DNA from: Helicoverpa zea
Taxonomy: Eukaryota > Arthropoda > Insecta > Lepidoptera > Noctuidae
Reading direction: 5' to 3'
Length of the DNA: 64,000 nucleotides
Assembly: GCF_022581195.2 (NCBI RefSeq)
Contig: NC_061459.1
Span: 8,184,001 to 8,248,000, forward strand
Positions 34,401-48,032 of the stretch are shown here, piece after piece; position 1 is the stretch's first letter; the number at the start of each line of letters is the position of its first letter. The notes under the pieces are model-generated. The model did not search any database and was not told the DNA's origin. It was given only the letters and a program-made list of their open reading frames with translations. The translations under genes and the position numbers were made by a program.

Positions 34401-37400
34401 CCGTTATTGATAAGTAAATTAAACATTAGATAATAGGGGGAGTAATAAGAGAACGAAAGAGGGATAAACATCTTATGATAACTCGGTAGATAAGTGATAT
34501 AACTGCTATCTGAATGCTTTCCCTAAAAACCTAAAGGAATGTCTGTCTTTGAAATAGGAAAAAAATAATCTCAGATTTAAATCTGGACACGCATATCTAT
34601 TCATACGCTGAAACCTATCAATTAGCTGGCGGTAAAATCGCACAAAGCGGTAACAGTAGTGGTGCATCGTTAGCGATACTGCTATGTATGTAATGTGACA
34701 GATTAGTGCATTTTTCCATGTGGTGCGCGTCGGTACCGCGGCACGGATCCGGGTCAGGCGCGTCACGTAACGGGCTCGATGATAACGGCGAGGCCCAGCC
34801 TAGCCTAGGTCGCGCAGCGGGATGAACCACGCGGAAGTAGGATTGCGGACGACGATTAAAGCCTGCCAGTATTATATCTACCTTCGCTGCGTTCAAATAA
34901 CAGCTATAAACCTCTTTTTATGTCCCAGCTTTTTTCCGCAATCTATATTTTCATGCAATGACGTAATGTGAAAATGCGTTTTTAGTATAAAGCTGCGTTT
35001 GGCTTACAATAGTGTCACGTAGTCAGGGCAATTTGGGTCGGTTTTATGCACGTTTGGATTAGATTTATAAGTATTTATTTTTAGTTTTGTTTATTTGATT
35101 ACCGCTTATTTTATAATCAGTCGTAAATGTTATATAAATATCTGAAAATCAGTAATCGAAGTCCTCTTAAACGTCTAAGCATTTAAATGACGTCACGTAC
35201 CTACCGACCCTTTATAGCTGTGGAGATTATAATGGATGAATTATAAAGTCAATCAGATATAATCAATATCTTAGCGTCATAAAATATTTGATGGAAGGTA
35301 AATCATAGAAATCGCTAAATACGCATAAAATGGCTACGCCTTACGTTGGCAAGGAACATAGCAAAATTCAATTAATTATTTATTTAGAGATTAGTAACAA
35401 CTGTAATAATAGTCATAAAAAATGTTATTCACTTCAAGACATCTTTTAAGTTTTCAATCAAGGCACGTTCGTCTCAGAATAGACACATGATCAAAATAAT
35501 TCTCATAGATAATTCAGGAGCGGTTATGCTAGTAATAGATTCAAGTCATTTAGTGTGTGCGACAGGTTAGGTTTTATTAAACGAGCACGATCCACGGTTG
35601 GTCGCAGGCTGTGCACAAGCCAAAGAAAGTAAGTTCACTGCCACGGCCGCGCGCGGTGCGACAACCTTGCTCACACAGGGTTGACTGCTTTTTGTACTCA
35701 CTGTCTTCAACGTTTTCATTTATTTGTCAACTTTGTTTTACGCTTAGGTTTCTACCTAAATTATGTTTTCTACTGTTCTCCTAAGTTTACCTCAAGGAAC
35801 AAGAACACTTGAAGGAAAGAATGAAAACGTACCTACATATAGCCACGCGAACAAAATTCATGTTGCTTACTATATAAACAAACACAAAACCAGGCGAACT
35901 CGAAAATATAGATTTAAGAAAAAGATTAATTTCTGTCGACTTAATCATTTTATTTGCTTTCGGAATGCAATGTAGAGAGTACAACATTGTAGAGAGACTG
36001 GTAGAGGTGTTTGTATTGCAACAATGTGTGGCCGTCAAATATGCATTCACCGACATAAAACAACATGATTTTGTGAAGTAAATCCGGTGTGAGAGTTTGT
36101 TTGGCAACCCTAGCTGTGAGACTTCGTTCCTCGTCGTAACGTAACATTTGTCTACTGCCAAATTACGACTTTTACATTATTTACACATTCAGATAACTGT
36201 TACGAAATCAAGGTCTGCAACGGACAATTTCACAACCGGCCTACTTATCTATCTGTAAATATGAACACTTAATTAGATAGTGATATTATTATAATTATGT
36301 GAATATTGTGTTACAGTTAAAAATCATTTGGCAATTTTTGCGAAAAGCTGCCTTTTCCAGATGGTATCTGATCATCCAATCTAGGGGGCACAAGCTGTCT
36401 TACTGCATGATAATATGTCAGTACCTACCTATTATCTGTATAGTGGTAGTGTTAATCCACAGTTATAAGGTTGTAATTGAAGTGATGGCAGGCACGCACT
36501 TACATCGGCGCGAGGTTGGCGCCAGCCCAGCGCACGCGCACCGTTGCTTTGCGGAATGTCCCTGGATCCGGTTCATGCACTTCTCAGTACTCTAACATAA
36601 AGTCCCTTATTTATTTTACTGCTATTTGGGATGCTTCTGGTTTTACAGGATCTTACATTATACCGGATTTGACAAAGGATTTTAATTCCTGGGCACTTCT
36701 TTGTTCTTAGCAAACAGGTAGTCGCCATCCGGATTAACTTGCTTTCTGGAACTTGACCACCCTATACTAAGTTACTCCAACTGACCGAAGGTGTCATAAA
36801 TATATATTTCTAGATACAAAACTTTTTCTCCTCTTTATAAGTTGTTACAAAGTGTACACATTTCCAAAACAGCATCAAAATATTTTTAACTATTTTATAA
36901 AACATGTCAGCAAGCAGGTGATCATGGTAATAAAAATTAACTATCAACTAGAGACTAACAAAGATCCGCTTTTTATAACATGTATGTAGAGATAGAGATG
37001 ATAAGGTCAAACAGAATAAGTACGTCACGTCTTATAATGTTTTTGACTGCCAAGCGAATAAAGTCAAGTGAATACAATTTAAACAATCAACTGACACAAA
37101 AGGACCGGTACAACAATCAAGTAATAAAACATTCGGTTTCCAATTTAACTGATAGAGACATGAATCATTCGTATGATGCACAATTTCAAATTCAATTCGT
37201 ACGCATATAAATAAGAAATTGAAATCACGAGGTTCAACGAGATTCTCAGACGCACTGACGCGGTATTCGATAGTAGACGGACACGTGTTCAGAATGTAAA
37301 TGCGACAATCAGCGCATCATACAACATACATGTTTATCTACATTTGAGAAACATTAGCGACGTGTAATCGATCACACTCAGGAAATGTCAACTGATGAAG

Positions 37401-40400
37401 TGCCATAACCATATCTTCCGAATTAATTAAAATATCAAATTGAAATTAGTCATTGTTACTTTCTTATAGCTTATCAGCCTCTAACGCATTTTCTTTTTTG
37501 TTTGCTTTTGATCAACGGTTACTCACATTGTTTAGTCATGATCGGCAAACTCAATCGAGTTTGAATAGGCACATAATATTTATTTATATGCTAGACAGCG
37601 AATTCTAAAAGATGTTAGTCTGGACACCTACTTGTTGTGTAAGGTTGAATCATAATACAGATATGCAGTGAGCAAGCCAAAGTCAGACGCCATCATATGT
37701 GAATCAGCACGACCGGAAACTTCGCCATGTTGGCTCGCCGCCGCCATGTTTATCGGCGCTCCGGAAGTTGCGCGCGCGCCGACCGTCTTTAGATACCATT
37801 TTCACAAGTAGTGAGGAATACGAGTCGGAAATATTCAGCATCTATTTTGGGTGCCGACGTTTTTCCGCTTCACGGAGACATTCGCCGGAGTTAATCATAT
37901 AGTTGACGACGGAGCCCGTTGTATTTATAGAGAAAATTGCTTGCTGAGACGCATTTAGATTTAGAGTCTCATACTTCTGTCTGGGTAGATGTTTGTGTAC
38001 CACAATGTTTGTTTGGAAAATTATTTCGTAATTAATTGTTTATTCCTTTTTAACACAAAGTAACAATTGTAGAGTTCTTAACGTAGTTTCCGGGATAGGT
38101 ATTACTTACTTACCACGTAATTTGTGTACAGATTTTCTTATGACACGTGAATCTTGTTGTAAATTACCTTATTTGCATAGTATGTATAAGTAACACACGT
38201 ACTTATGATGTATTTAGATATGACGTTAGTGAATATTTATGTTACGCCCGGTATTTACACGTATAAAAACAAGGAGGTGCTCTTTTTGGTCTAGCTGGAC
38301 AGGACGAACCTACTCAACTATGAACATATAGATATGAAGTCAAATGTTTTTTTTTATTTAATGTCTCGATTAGTTTTCGAGGAATTAACAAGTCCCAGGA
38401 AAATAACAGGTTTTTACGCATATTGTATCGACTTTAATTAAACGTTTGGTTGCTTCTTATTAGTTATCAGTGTGATGTTTGAAGAAAGGGTGCGCTCGCG
38501 CACGGAGGCTCTAAAGGAATGTGGTCAGACAAGCGGGAGGGGAGAGGCGGCCTGGGGACCGGGAGGTTGTTGAGGGACAAAGCCTCGAGAACTGGTTTTG
38601 CTTCCTGTACGTGTCGGATGTCCTGCGGCTTCCTGCCCCTTTCCCCGCCTACCTCCAGCCCGAGAAAAAGGTGTGATTAGGGTTGTAGCCAAAGACTACT
38701 TTATGGTTGTAGCCTAAACCAAACAAGAACAAGCAATCTGGAAAATATTTAGCTTCATCATCGTTAATTACGGTACCTTTTCTTTCAATTAGGTAAGTAC
38801 ACAATACGTCATCACATTTATTTACCATTTTAACATACCAAAATGTTACAAAATGTTCCAATGATTCTTGTGATGATAGAGCACCTCACCAGAGAATTCA
38901 ATAGATTCAATATTCTCTCTAAATATTACCAACCATTACCTAAGGAACTGCCATTGTAAATTGCCTATTGTAAACAAACGTCACAGAAGTTGATACAGAC
39001 AATTTGCCATGATTCACACATGGCACGTAGGTGATACTACGTAACGTGATCCTTATATAGTTTGGTACACAACGAGCCTTTTAAATGGGACTTACTAACA
39101 TAATTATGTTCGTAACATGTATTCAGCGGTCTAATTAAACACCTTTGACTGCCACCGTGTTTGGTAAATTTTCTAGAAGGTAAGTGTAAATTACACTTGT
39201 AGCATGACGTACAGAATTAAATTATCATCGGTTCAAGGGTCAAAATTTTGCAACAATATTTACTTTAGTTCGCTGAGTATAAAACGTCGCAGATATCAGT
39301 GATACATGAGTAATCAGCGAACACATTAAAATTAGACTTCTATGGCTGGAAAATACAAATACGTCGTAACTTAGATGCGGGAAAGAAGTTACCACTAATT
39401 TCAAATCTACTGAATTCCTGTGAACCTTTGTTATAGTTGGGGCTAGTGAGAAAAGCACGAAAAACTTTCTCCTTACAGTAACTTAAAAAATAGTGTTGTT
39501 TGTCAGTTGTGGTGACAGTAAGCCCTGCGCGTGAGTGGACCGCAGGACACGCACGATTGAGGACATGCTCTTGGTTTGTTTTTGTTGCGCTGCGGTCACT
39601 GTAACACTACACGACCAGCCCCTGCCTTTGGGAATAGCTATACAGGCTACAAACACTGCTGTACCAGGCTATACTGTGCACTGTGCAGGTATTTTATCAT
39701 TAGACTGTATGTGCGAGTTTTATGTGTAGGTATCAAGAGGAAAATGTTCTTTTACTTTGTGGTAATTACGCTGATTTGTGAAGAAATTGAGGAAAATTAA
39801 TGTTGACTTTTGATTATACATAAATAAGAGTTCCTTTGAACTGGATGTCTAGTGATTTTCCGTAACAGAATAATAGCTGAAGTCTTTCTTCGTGAAATAA
39901 TTATTTCGAAAGCTTAAAATTGTTGTCATAATGGTATTAAACGGATTATTGAAACATTTACCTATTTTCGTATAATTCTACCTTACCGTAACTGTAGAAT
40001 TTCGAATTACGGGAAGGCTGTAGTTAAAGTCAAGCCATCGATCCCGCTATAACAACGTTAATGGCGCGACTACACCATTCTCTGAAGGCTACAACTGTAC
40101 CTATGGCTTACATGCAGTCAACGGAAACTAACTTACCTGCCTATTATTATTGGTGGCTTTTCCTAAAGGTATAAAAGCATAGCTTCATGCTTCATCGCCA
40201 CGTGTTAGGAAAGTATTGCTACTAGAAATATGTATTCTTTGATTTTCTTGCCAATGAATTTCGAACCAATATCTCATTTAAATATTTTGAAATAAGTCAC
40301 TCAAGTTTCTCTGTAATTATTATTAGATTTAAGTAGTAGAGATTGGGCAACTTATTGACTGGGTAAATAACCTAGAATTTTACTACAACTGGATCTGTTT

Positions 40401-41320
40401 GATTAGTTAAGGAAGATGCGAAATAAAATTCTAGAGGCAGTTCGATTGATTGTAAAATTTTGATCGCTTTTGGTTCTCATTAAATAACCAGCAAGGCAGT
40501 ATACTCGCTCAACGCTCAGTATTAAATAAATAATGTTTTTGTAAAGCGATACAAGAATGAATTGTTATAAATAACGAAGCATAATCTCAATTTCCGTCGA
40601 TAACTGTTTATGTTGAGTGCGTTATTGAATCTGTTTGTGTTTATTAGTCATTGTAGATACTTTTGTAACTCGATCAAAGTAAAAAGTATTGTAAAATTGT
40701 TCACCTTCGAACTCGAACATAAACCTACTTTATCTGGGTGAGGCTGAATTCCTTTTATTTTAGAAAGTATATCAATCCACACATTTGAAATATCACACGA
40801 TATCCAATCAGAATAATTATGTATTTCGTTAAACAGTGACATATTCATTTACCAATACAGTAAACGGGTTTTAGAAGTGCTATTAACTCAGTAAATACAA
40901 GTCGTTAGTCGCATAATGTATCCGTTTCCTCGGCGGTCGCCTCCCCTCCCCCTCCCGCGCCGATCTACGTAATCTACGTTAAAACAATGCGCGGGCGCTT
41001 CCGTATCGTCAATCGTTTTCCACGCGCAAGGCTAATGCCAAGGTCTCGACTTTCTACCGTACACTGGCGAACACAAAAACTTACAATACAGTTTAACAGA
41101 CCAACTAAGTTACAATCTGACATTGTAATATTCACATAATACTGTTTTAGTAAGAGCTCCTTTATGCCGTGCATTCCAATTTTTTCCACTATATGCACGT
41201 AACATTGTAATTTATATTTTGTAAAAAAAATAATATCGATACAAGTGCGATTAATGTGATTCTACTTAGGTATAATAAACAATCTAACCCCGTGAAACGG
41301 CTTTAGATATCTAAGTTTAA
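31461..41320. other. Long gene-free region with CpG islands
   Basis: No supported gene lies in ~10 kb. CpG-rich patches are seen at 34725-34850, 35640-35670, 36495-36550, 37700-37790, 38490-38660 and 40930-41000. ETS cores are at 32884 (TACTTCCTGG), 34831 (GCGGAAGTA) and 37761 (CCGGAAGTT). The island at 37700-37790 also carries two GCCATGTT motifs (37725, 37743). Open frames of 60-130 codons here (for example 32542-32943) have no recognisable domain. Confidence 0.35.
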
Positions 41321-41703
41321 TAAATTATAAATTTTAAAAAACCCCCGACCCAAAAAAAGTACGCAATAATTATGACAAAAGGTTAAAAACGCTAAACCCT
41401 ATAAAAAGCAAAAAATAACTTTTAACACTACGTAAACTAAATTTTGTCGTGTCGGGGGACCGCTCTAATTCATTACTTTAGATACGTGTTTTTTTTTTAA
41501 ACGAATGTTGTAATTAGGTAGGTATCATTTGATTTATGTAAGTATTTATGAAGGTAAAAAGCGGTCCCCCGACACGTCAAAATTTAGTTTACGTAGTGTT
41601 AAAAGTTATTTTTTGCTTTTTATAGGGTTTAGCGTTTTTAACCTTTTGTCATAATTATTGCGTACTTTTTTTGGGTCGGGGGTTTTTTAAAATTTATAAT
41701 TTA
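41321..41703. repeat. Near-perfect 144-bp inverted repeat (95-bp loop)
   Basis: The left arm 41321-41464 and right arm 41560-41703 are reverse complements over 144 bp with a single mismatch that I can find (near 41446). Each arm runs from ACCCCCGAC to GTCGGGGGACC, so the arm itself has short inverted ends. The loop is 41465-41559. It resembles a noctuid repeat family I have seen as a palindrome. A transcript crossing it would form long double-stranded RNA. Confidence 0.92.
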
Positions 41704-42321
41704 ATTTTATTTCATGCTTTTTAAAGGAGCTCCTTAATTTTTCCTTTAATTTATTTTATCTTAAGATGGGGTCGCTATATGCGATCTCGGCCAAAGGAAG
41801 CTGTTTAACAATCCTCATGACAAACTGGCTCTGGGAGAATTGCACAGATTGAGAAACAATAAAGATTAACCTTTGGACATTCTAGATTTTCAGCAAAAAT
41901 ATAAATCGGTTTATCCGTTTCATTCCGGCATTTCAGGGTTTCATCCGCCACATCCCATTTCCAGCATCAGGTTCTGGTCAATCAGAAACATGAAGAGAAC
42001 TCGTCAAGACAAATTCAACGAGCCCAAACTCGATGGGTTTACTAAAAGGCAGTTCAGGGTTACGTCTCCTACCTTCGTGCCCTAACAGCAGACCAGCTCA
42101 GTGGTTCCAAAAGACATTAGTGTTTCAAATTTCAGATCCCACATATACTTGCAAGTAAACTGAGCGTGTAACATTCCTATCACATCTAGCAAACGAGCTG
42201 ATGACCTTGAAGACCTGAACCGATTTCCACCAAACATAGCTAAGAACACTCCCGACTGACATACCTTTTAAACAAAAAAAACCGCATTACAATCGGATCA
42301 TCCGTTTGGGAGCTACGATGC

Positions 42322-42371
<50 letters not shown>

Positions 42372-42413
42372 TCAAACTTATAACACCTCGTCGTTTTTGC
42401 GTCGGGGGTTAAT
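41704..42413 (+). repeat. Interspersed repeat with (CA)n tract
   Basis: The block ends with the phrase GAACCGATTTCCACCAAACA, CACTCCCGACTGAC, a (AC)n run at 42327-42364, GACACGTCAAACTTATAACA and GCGTCGGGGGTTAA. The closing GTCGGGGG matches the edges of the adjacent inverted repeat, so the two probably belong to one larger element (~41.3-42.4 kb). The 70-codon open frame at 41873-42085 inside it is not recognised and is probably not a gene. Confidence 0.7.
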
Positions 42414-45400
42414 TAAAGACACGATTTCACTACACTTCACTACTTATGTAAAGCAAATTAAAAATACATAACTTTTCACAATTTTATATTCTAAAAGTGT
42501 ACTAAATTATACACACAAAAAAAACTTCTGAACATGACACACTGTGAAAACATACAGGTAAACAATGGGTACAAGGACGCCTAGTTCAGCACCCTGAAAA
42601 ATTATGTCTCCGTCTGAGAACGTTTGACCATTAATGAGCGATCGCAATTATTATGTCAGCACAATGGCCACTACAAGAGTTAGCACATCCGCGATTGCGT
42701 CACGCGAGATGAGAAAAACTGCGAGCCGGGAGGAAAATGAATGGAATCCGAGCCGGATATCGTTGTTCACACGATTAATTATTCGATGCAACTTGGCGTT
42801 TCATGGCTTGCAACTTGGCACCTGTTCAACAGCTCCTCGAATTTCCTCGAGATTCAGGATATAAACAGGCTCTAATTAATTCTCTATGAACTGCTGTGTC
42901 CCGGATGTTACCTGATAAAGCGTAATACCTCCTGTTTTGTCCTTATTAGGTTCTATTTCGACCGGTATGTTAAATAATGCTAATTTAAGTAAATTTGTAT
43001 AAATGTTGATAAAATGATGGATTATTGGAAGTCTGCGATAATTTTAGCGATAATGTCAAAATTTCATTACACGATTACTAACTTTAGATAAAACGTATAA
43101 TTTGTCGTAGCAAATCTTGACCAAATCTTACATCATCTGGCTTGACAACAGGTAGAATAAAATATAAAATCGGACAGTAAAATCAATTCGATACTTTAAA
43201 GGATAGACGAAAACGATCGTCTTTTGAGTTTGGAACATACGTAATGATGTTGACAATAGGTAACACGATCCACACAGTGAGTTAGATCTAAATTGAAGAC
43301 ACATGATACCAATTGGTCACGCGCGCTGCGCTTAGAAACCCGGGGGGCGTCGACTGCGGCGCACGCAACCCGCTGTCACTCTCCACCGTCCCGAGAGGAA
43401 AACAATGTGATTTCTTCGTTAAAAAAACATCATGCGAACCAATCTCGAGATGCTTAATGCGATGTTAATAACTTTTGCTATCGATGATATTTTATGTAGC
43501 TCGCAATAGGATTTGTTCACTACTAGAAAATTTCACAGGTTTTGATATGGTTTTCTTTGTCAATTATCTACGGCAGGTATCCACTTCAACATTTCGTGTT
43601 GTTTCTTTAAGTAAAAGACGGCTTTAGATAGTTTAACTTAATATTCTTTAGCCAGTCTGGATCTGTACAGATGAATTTATATACTTAGGTGAATGTTGCA
43701 TTATTTCTGATTACTTATAGCAGCTTAGGGCCTGCTACTTTAGAGGGCTTTTGACCTGAGTGGATTATCTACCATATAGCGTCTTTTTAAACTTTTACAC
43801 ATATTCAGACGTGAAAGATTTATTTTCAGCATTGATAGATAGTTTGAAAGTTATGTTGGTTAGTGATTTCACTCCTACCCAGCCAGATGTTTTAGTCAGA
43901 TATATGTGAATCCAAATAGCTTAGAAGTAGTGTAGGACTGCTTCAAATTTCAGCAAAGTTACCTTTATCGTCAAAATTACGATAAACTTGTTAAATTGTT
44001 TTTAAATTGGGTTACCCAAGAAAGTGGTATTCATTAAGTTATCCTATGAACTCTTAAAATTGACATGACAGAGAAAATTACTTTAAACCGCTCTTAATTA
44101 AAATCATTGTCACAAAAACCTTTATTCAAAACTGATTAAAACAAAACTAAAGTAGAACAGCCACTAGATAAATTGAATGTGTAACACACGATAAGTGTTG
44201 CACTTCCACAAACAGTGCGATATATCGATCATCCACCTCGTCGTGAGCTCTGATAAGCTATCGACGTCCGCGGCCGCCTGTCCCGGAAACTGCGCGAGTA
44301 TCAACACTCTGACGTCATCCAGTACCGTACACAACAACCGCCAATTAACATAGCAAAATAATCTTCTAACATTAACATAAACAATGACAAGTACTAATTA
44401 CGAGCAAACTTTTCCGCTATCATCTCTTCTTAAAAGTTATGTTTGTAAGTGCTGGGCTAATGAGTAACCTAATAAAGACAACGCATTATATGAAACAAAA
44501 GGCGTAATGATTTTATCTTTTGTTTGTAGGATCAGAAAAAATCTTGCCTGTAGCACTATTGCATCATACGCGGAGAGACGGTTGCAACATTTTTTCCATT
44601 TCCTGCACTGCACATAAAATTAATAGATAATTGTATAATGATATTATTTTGCCCATATTAGTCATAATAATCATCAGCACATATGACAATATACGCGATT
44701 CTTATATAATTAATAGGCGACACGTGTAGGAAGATAAAACACGGAAACGGCCAACTATGTACAATTGTTGTGTGTAGGTAACTAGATACAAAGTAAAGCG
44801 GACGTGAACCTTTACATTAACACATTATTGATTCATTTGCAATCAAACATTGTTATTTAAAATTTTAAATGCCATTACTAAACGCTTATGTACGTCATCA
44901 ACAAATTAACCTATTCTTTTCCTCAGAATAATTATTGTTCAAACAATTATAATAAGGAAATAACGTAACATAGGTATTTGTTTAAACTAAGTAAGTACGT
45001 CAGATCATAAAGAAATTCTAATGCTCAACTTACGTACTTTATAATCTTTATTATTAAGTATTTCACTGCATTATTTGCTAAAGGCTTGATGTAAATACTT
45101 ATTATGTCACGCAGTTTTTAAGCTAACGTACGATAAGAAAATATAACAGAAGGTCTCATCTTCAACGCGGAAAGGTGACTGGCAGCGACCAATTGAAGCA
45201 ATTGTTACATTTGCGAAAAGAAATCAAATAACCTGTCGCAGTGTGCGTGCCTAGCAATACACGCTGATGATCATCAGGCCAGTTTGAATTGCTTGAGTGT
45301 TACATACACACGATGACCTTAATTGTCTAATTAAAGTCGTGTTATAAAAACTAATTTACCGCCTAAATTACCAGCAAAGCTCTCTTTAGCGGAAATCTAC

Positions 45401-46734
45401 AACTAATGACCAAGAGGCGTGAATCGCAGACGTTGATGAGTTACGTACTTGTTGGCAAGGTATGCCTTATAGAATTAATACCAATAAAGGAACAGGTATT
45501 TATTTACGTAATATAATGTTGCACAACATAGTCTAGTTAGCTGGGAGGCGAGACGATGTAACCGAGGCAAACGTAACTGAAGGACCATGCAGTTAGGCGC
45601 ATGGCGTTGTAGTCCTTTATGGCGTTATTAGTGCAATGAGTAAGATTTATTCTGAGAGAATAGACGGCAGATGTTTGGAGGATGATGAGGCCGAGCTAGT
45701 GCACTAGAAAGCGGAAGGGTGGCAGTGTCGTCAATTGGCACAATTGGCAGTAATTGTGGGCGGCATGTCCGGGCGCGCCACGACCCCGACCGCTCGCCGT
45801 CGCGCTGTAGTCTGGACAAAATCGTGGATATAAAATCTTTGTGGTAGACTGCCAAAACATAGAAAGCACCATAAAAACTGTATGTGTTTAAAGAAAATTC
45901 AATTAGGTACAATATTTGACAAAAAATTTGAAGAAAACTTACAAAACAGACAATTGGTTTAATTCTCAGTTGAACCAAAAGTTTTCAAGTAGTTTTTGCC
46001 GGTCTTGATCTCATTCAATTCAACCTTAATAGAGATATAAACTAAACTTAATAAATCAAACTACATTTTGACAGGTATAAAAAGATAATAAATTAAAATC
46101 GGTAATGGTAGCTTTAATTATAATAAAAACATTTTGCTCAAAGGTTACATATTTTGGTTTCCGGTCCCTCGATCGATGGGAGGTTTATCTAACTGATGAC
46201 TTGTGTTTATCTTATCATAAGAGATTGCTTTACGTTGGATTAACTCTGAATTATTATGCTGTCTCCGGGATTATGACGCTGCCTCGATTATAAACGTGTG
46301 ACATTATGAAATGTTGATAGGTAATTACTCTATGTTTATTATTATGTACATGGTACACGGTACTTAGCCGTTTAGATTATATCATTATACTTACATTTTG
46401 GCATGCATAATATGATGCATTATATAATTAATGTAAAATTCATGTACCTACTATGTGAAGTGCTATCACTGATCGAAGCACGTTGTAAAATCCAGTCGCA
46501 TTAAAATGACAAAAGCACAATTCATAAAACCGGATTGCAGTTTTATAGATTTGGTGCTTGCGACACTACAATAGCGACTGACATAATAAGTATAACGAAA
46601 TAGTGTTCCCATTGCCACATAACAAACATTTCCAAGTAAAAGTTAGAATATTGCAAAAGCTAAACTAACACGTGTAGTGTTCGCAGTAATATGATCAACA
46701 AACATGATTGAAAAGTCGTCGTCACTGAAACATA
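42414..46734. other. Gene-free region with CpG islands
   Basis: No supported gene. CpG-rich patches occur at 42700-42760, 43315-43400, 44245-44300 and 45750-45810. AT-rich DNA lies between them. Confidence 0.35.
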
Positions 46735-46885
46735 CTAATATAATAAAGAAGAAACTTTTTTGACTGTACCCTGAAGGCTCCGAAACTGCTGAACCGATTT
46801 GAAAAATATATTTTATCCCGGTACGTACTTAGTTCCTGAAACCGCAGGAAAACGGCTGGTTCTCTATAATTAGACAGATATGATC
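46735..46885 (+). repeat. Interspersed repeat fragment (CTGAACCGATTTG type)
   Basis: GACTGTACCCTGAAGGCTCC, ACTGCTGAACCGATTTGAAA and AAACGGCTGGTTCTCTATAA are recognisable as a decayed copy of a moth repeat in which the phrase 'ctgaaccgatttgaaaa' recurs. Ends were not resolved. Confidence 0.5.
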
Positions 46886-47991
46886 ATGACAATGGTTACG
46901 CAGTTACAATTCAGTAATCTTGCACAGATGGGGATAAATATTTCGAAAATCCTGTTTATAATATATACCTTATAAGGTAAGTATCTAGTATTTCATGAAT
47001 TAAACAAATCTACGATATGTTGACCACATCTACAAATTGCAAACATCATGGAAATATAGAATAGAATCACAAGGTTAATAAATCAATTATTAAATTAATG
47101 TCAGTGATGTTAAAAGAAAAGAAAATTATGTAGATTAGACCTGATACAATTGTTATTGATTCAATAAGGTCATCTTTATCATTTTTCTAAAATCTAAAAA
47201 TTTCTATTTGTTCATATTGTTTAACTTTAGGCCTATCACTTCACCTAGATAACACTTACTCCTTCAGCTATAAATTCCAGGCTGTTGAAAAAATTGCTAC
47301 TTTGCTTCATCACTATCTCTTTTTTTTATCCTACCTTGCACTTTAATGTCTTGTCAAAGATTTTTTTCATTTCCTTAATGGGGATATTTTTAATTTTTGT
47401 GGCTCGTACTTTCTGTTACTTCCTAGTTTTAATTAATAAAACATGTCATTCCATAGTTAAAGGTATGATTGTTACCATATTTGATAACCTCATCGATGGA
47501 TTAATTGGAGATAAATCGTATCACCAAGTTAACTATGATGTTTCCTGTTGGAAGGTAAGTGATCTTATTAAGATTACACGTTTAATTTAACAATATTACC
47601 TATTTTATCACATCTGATCATGTCGTATAAAGTGCCACGGTGATGTTAATAATTGATAAATCATTGAAGAAAAACTTGCAAGTAATCGACTTTTATCTCT
47701 GTTCCCTAAGAGGCAGTTTTATGTCAGTAATAAAACGTAAGAATATTTTTAAGTAAGCAAGCAGTAACAGAATATGTAACACGTGATAATCAAAAGAAAT
47801 GCTCGTGACGAATCGTAACACGGTAGTAACACCTCTAAGAAAATGCCGTCACATGTTTACACATACAGATATCGTGTTACAACATTTGATAATAATTGTC
47901 TTCCATTTGGATGTCTCATAATTACGTTACGAGCCGGTGGTTAATAATGTATGTAGCAGTCACGAGTAGAGCGCACGCGCAGCGCAGGGCA
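46886..47991. other. No gene seen
   Basis: This is AT-rich sequence. The 101-codon frame at 47285-47590 is rich in Leu/Phe/Ile simply because of base composition and shows no family similarity that I can identify. Confidence 0.35.
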
Positions 47992-48032
47992 ACGCGGAAG
48001 TCGCACACACTTCCGCGTGCCGCCATCTTGGC
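47992..48032. promoter_or_regulatory. Palindromic ETS-site pair next to a YY1/Pho-like motif
   Basis: ACGCGGAAGT (47992-48001) and ACTTCCGCGT (48009-48018) are exact 10-bp inverted repeats separated by 7 bp, each a good ETS core. GCCGCCATCTTGGC (48019-48032) follows directly and fits the YY1/Pleiohomeotic GCCAT motif. The site lies in a CpG-rich patch in AT-rich DNA. It is a candidate enhancer, promoter or Polycomb-linked element; no function is shown. Confidence 0.4.
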
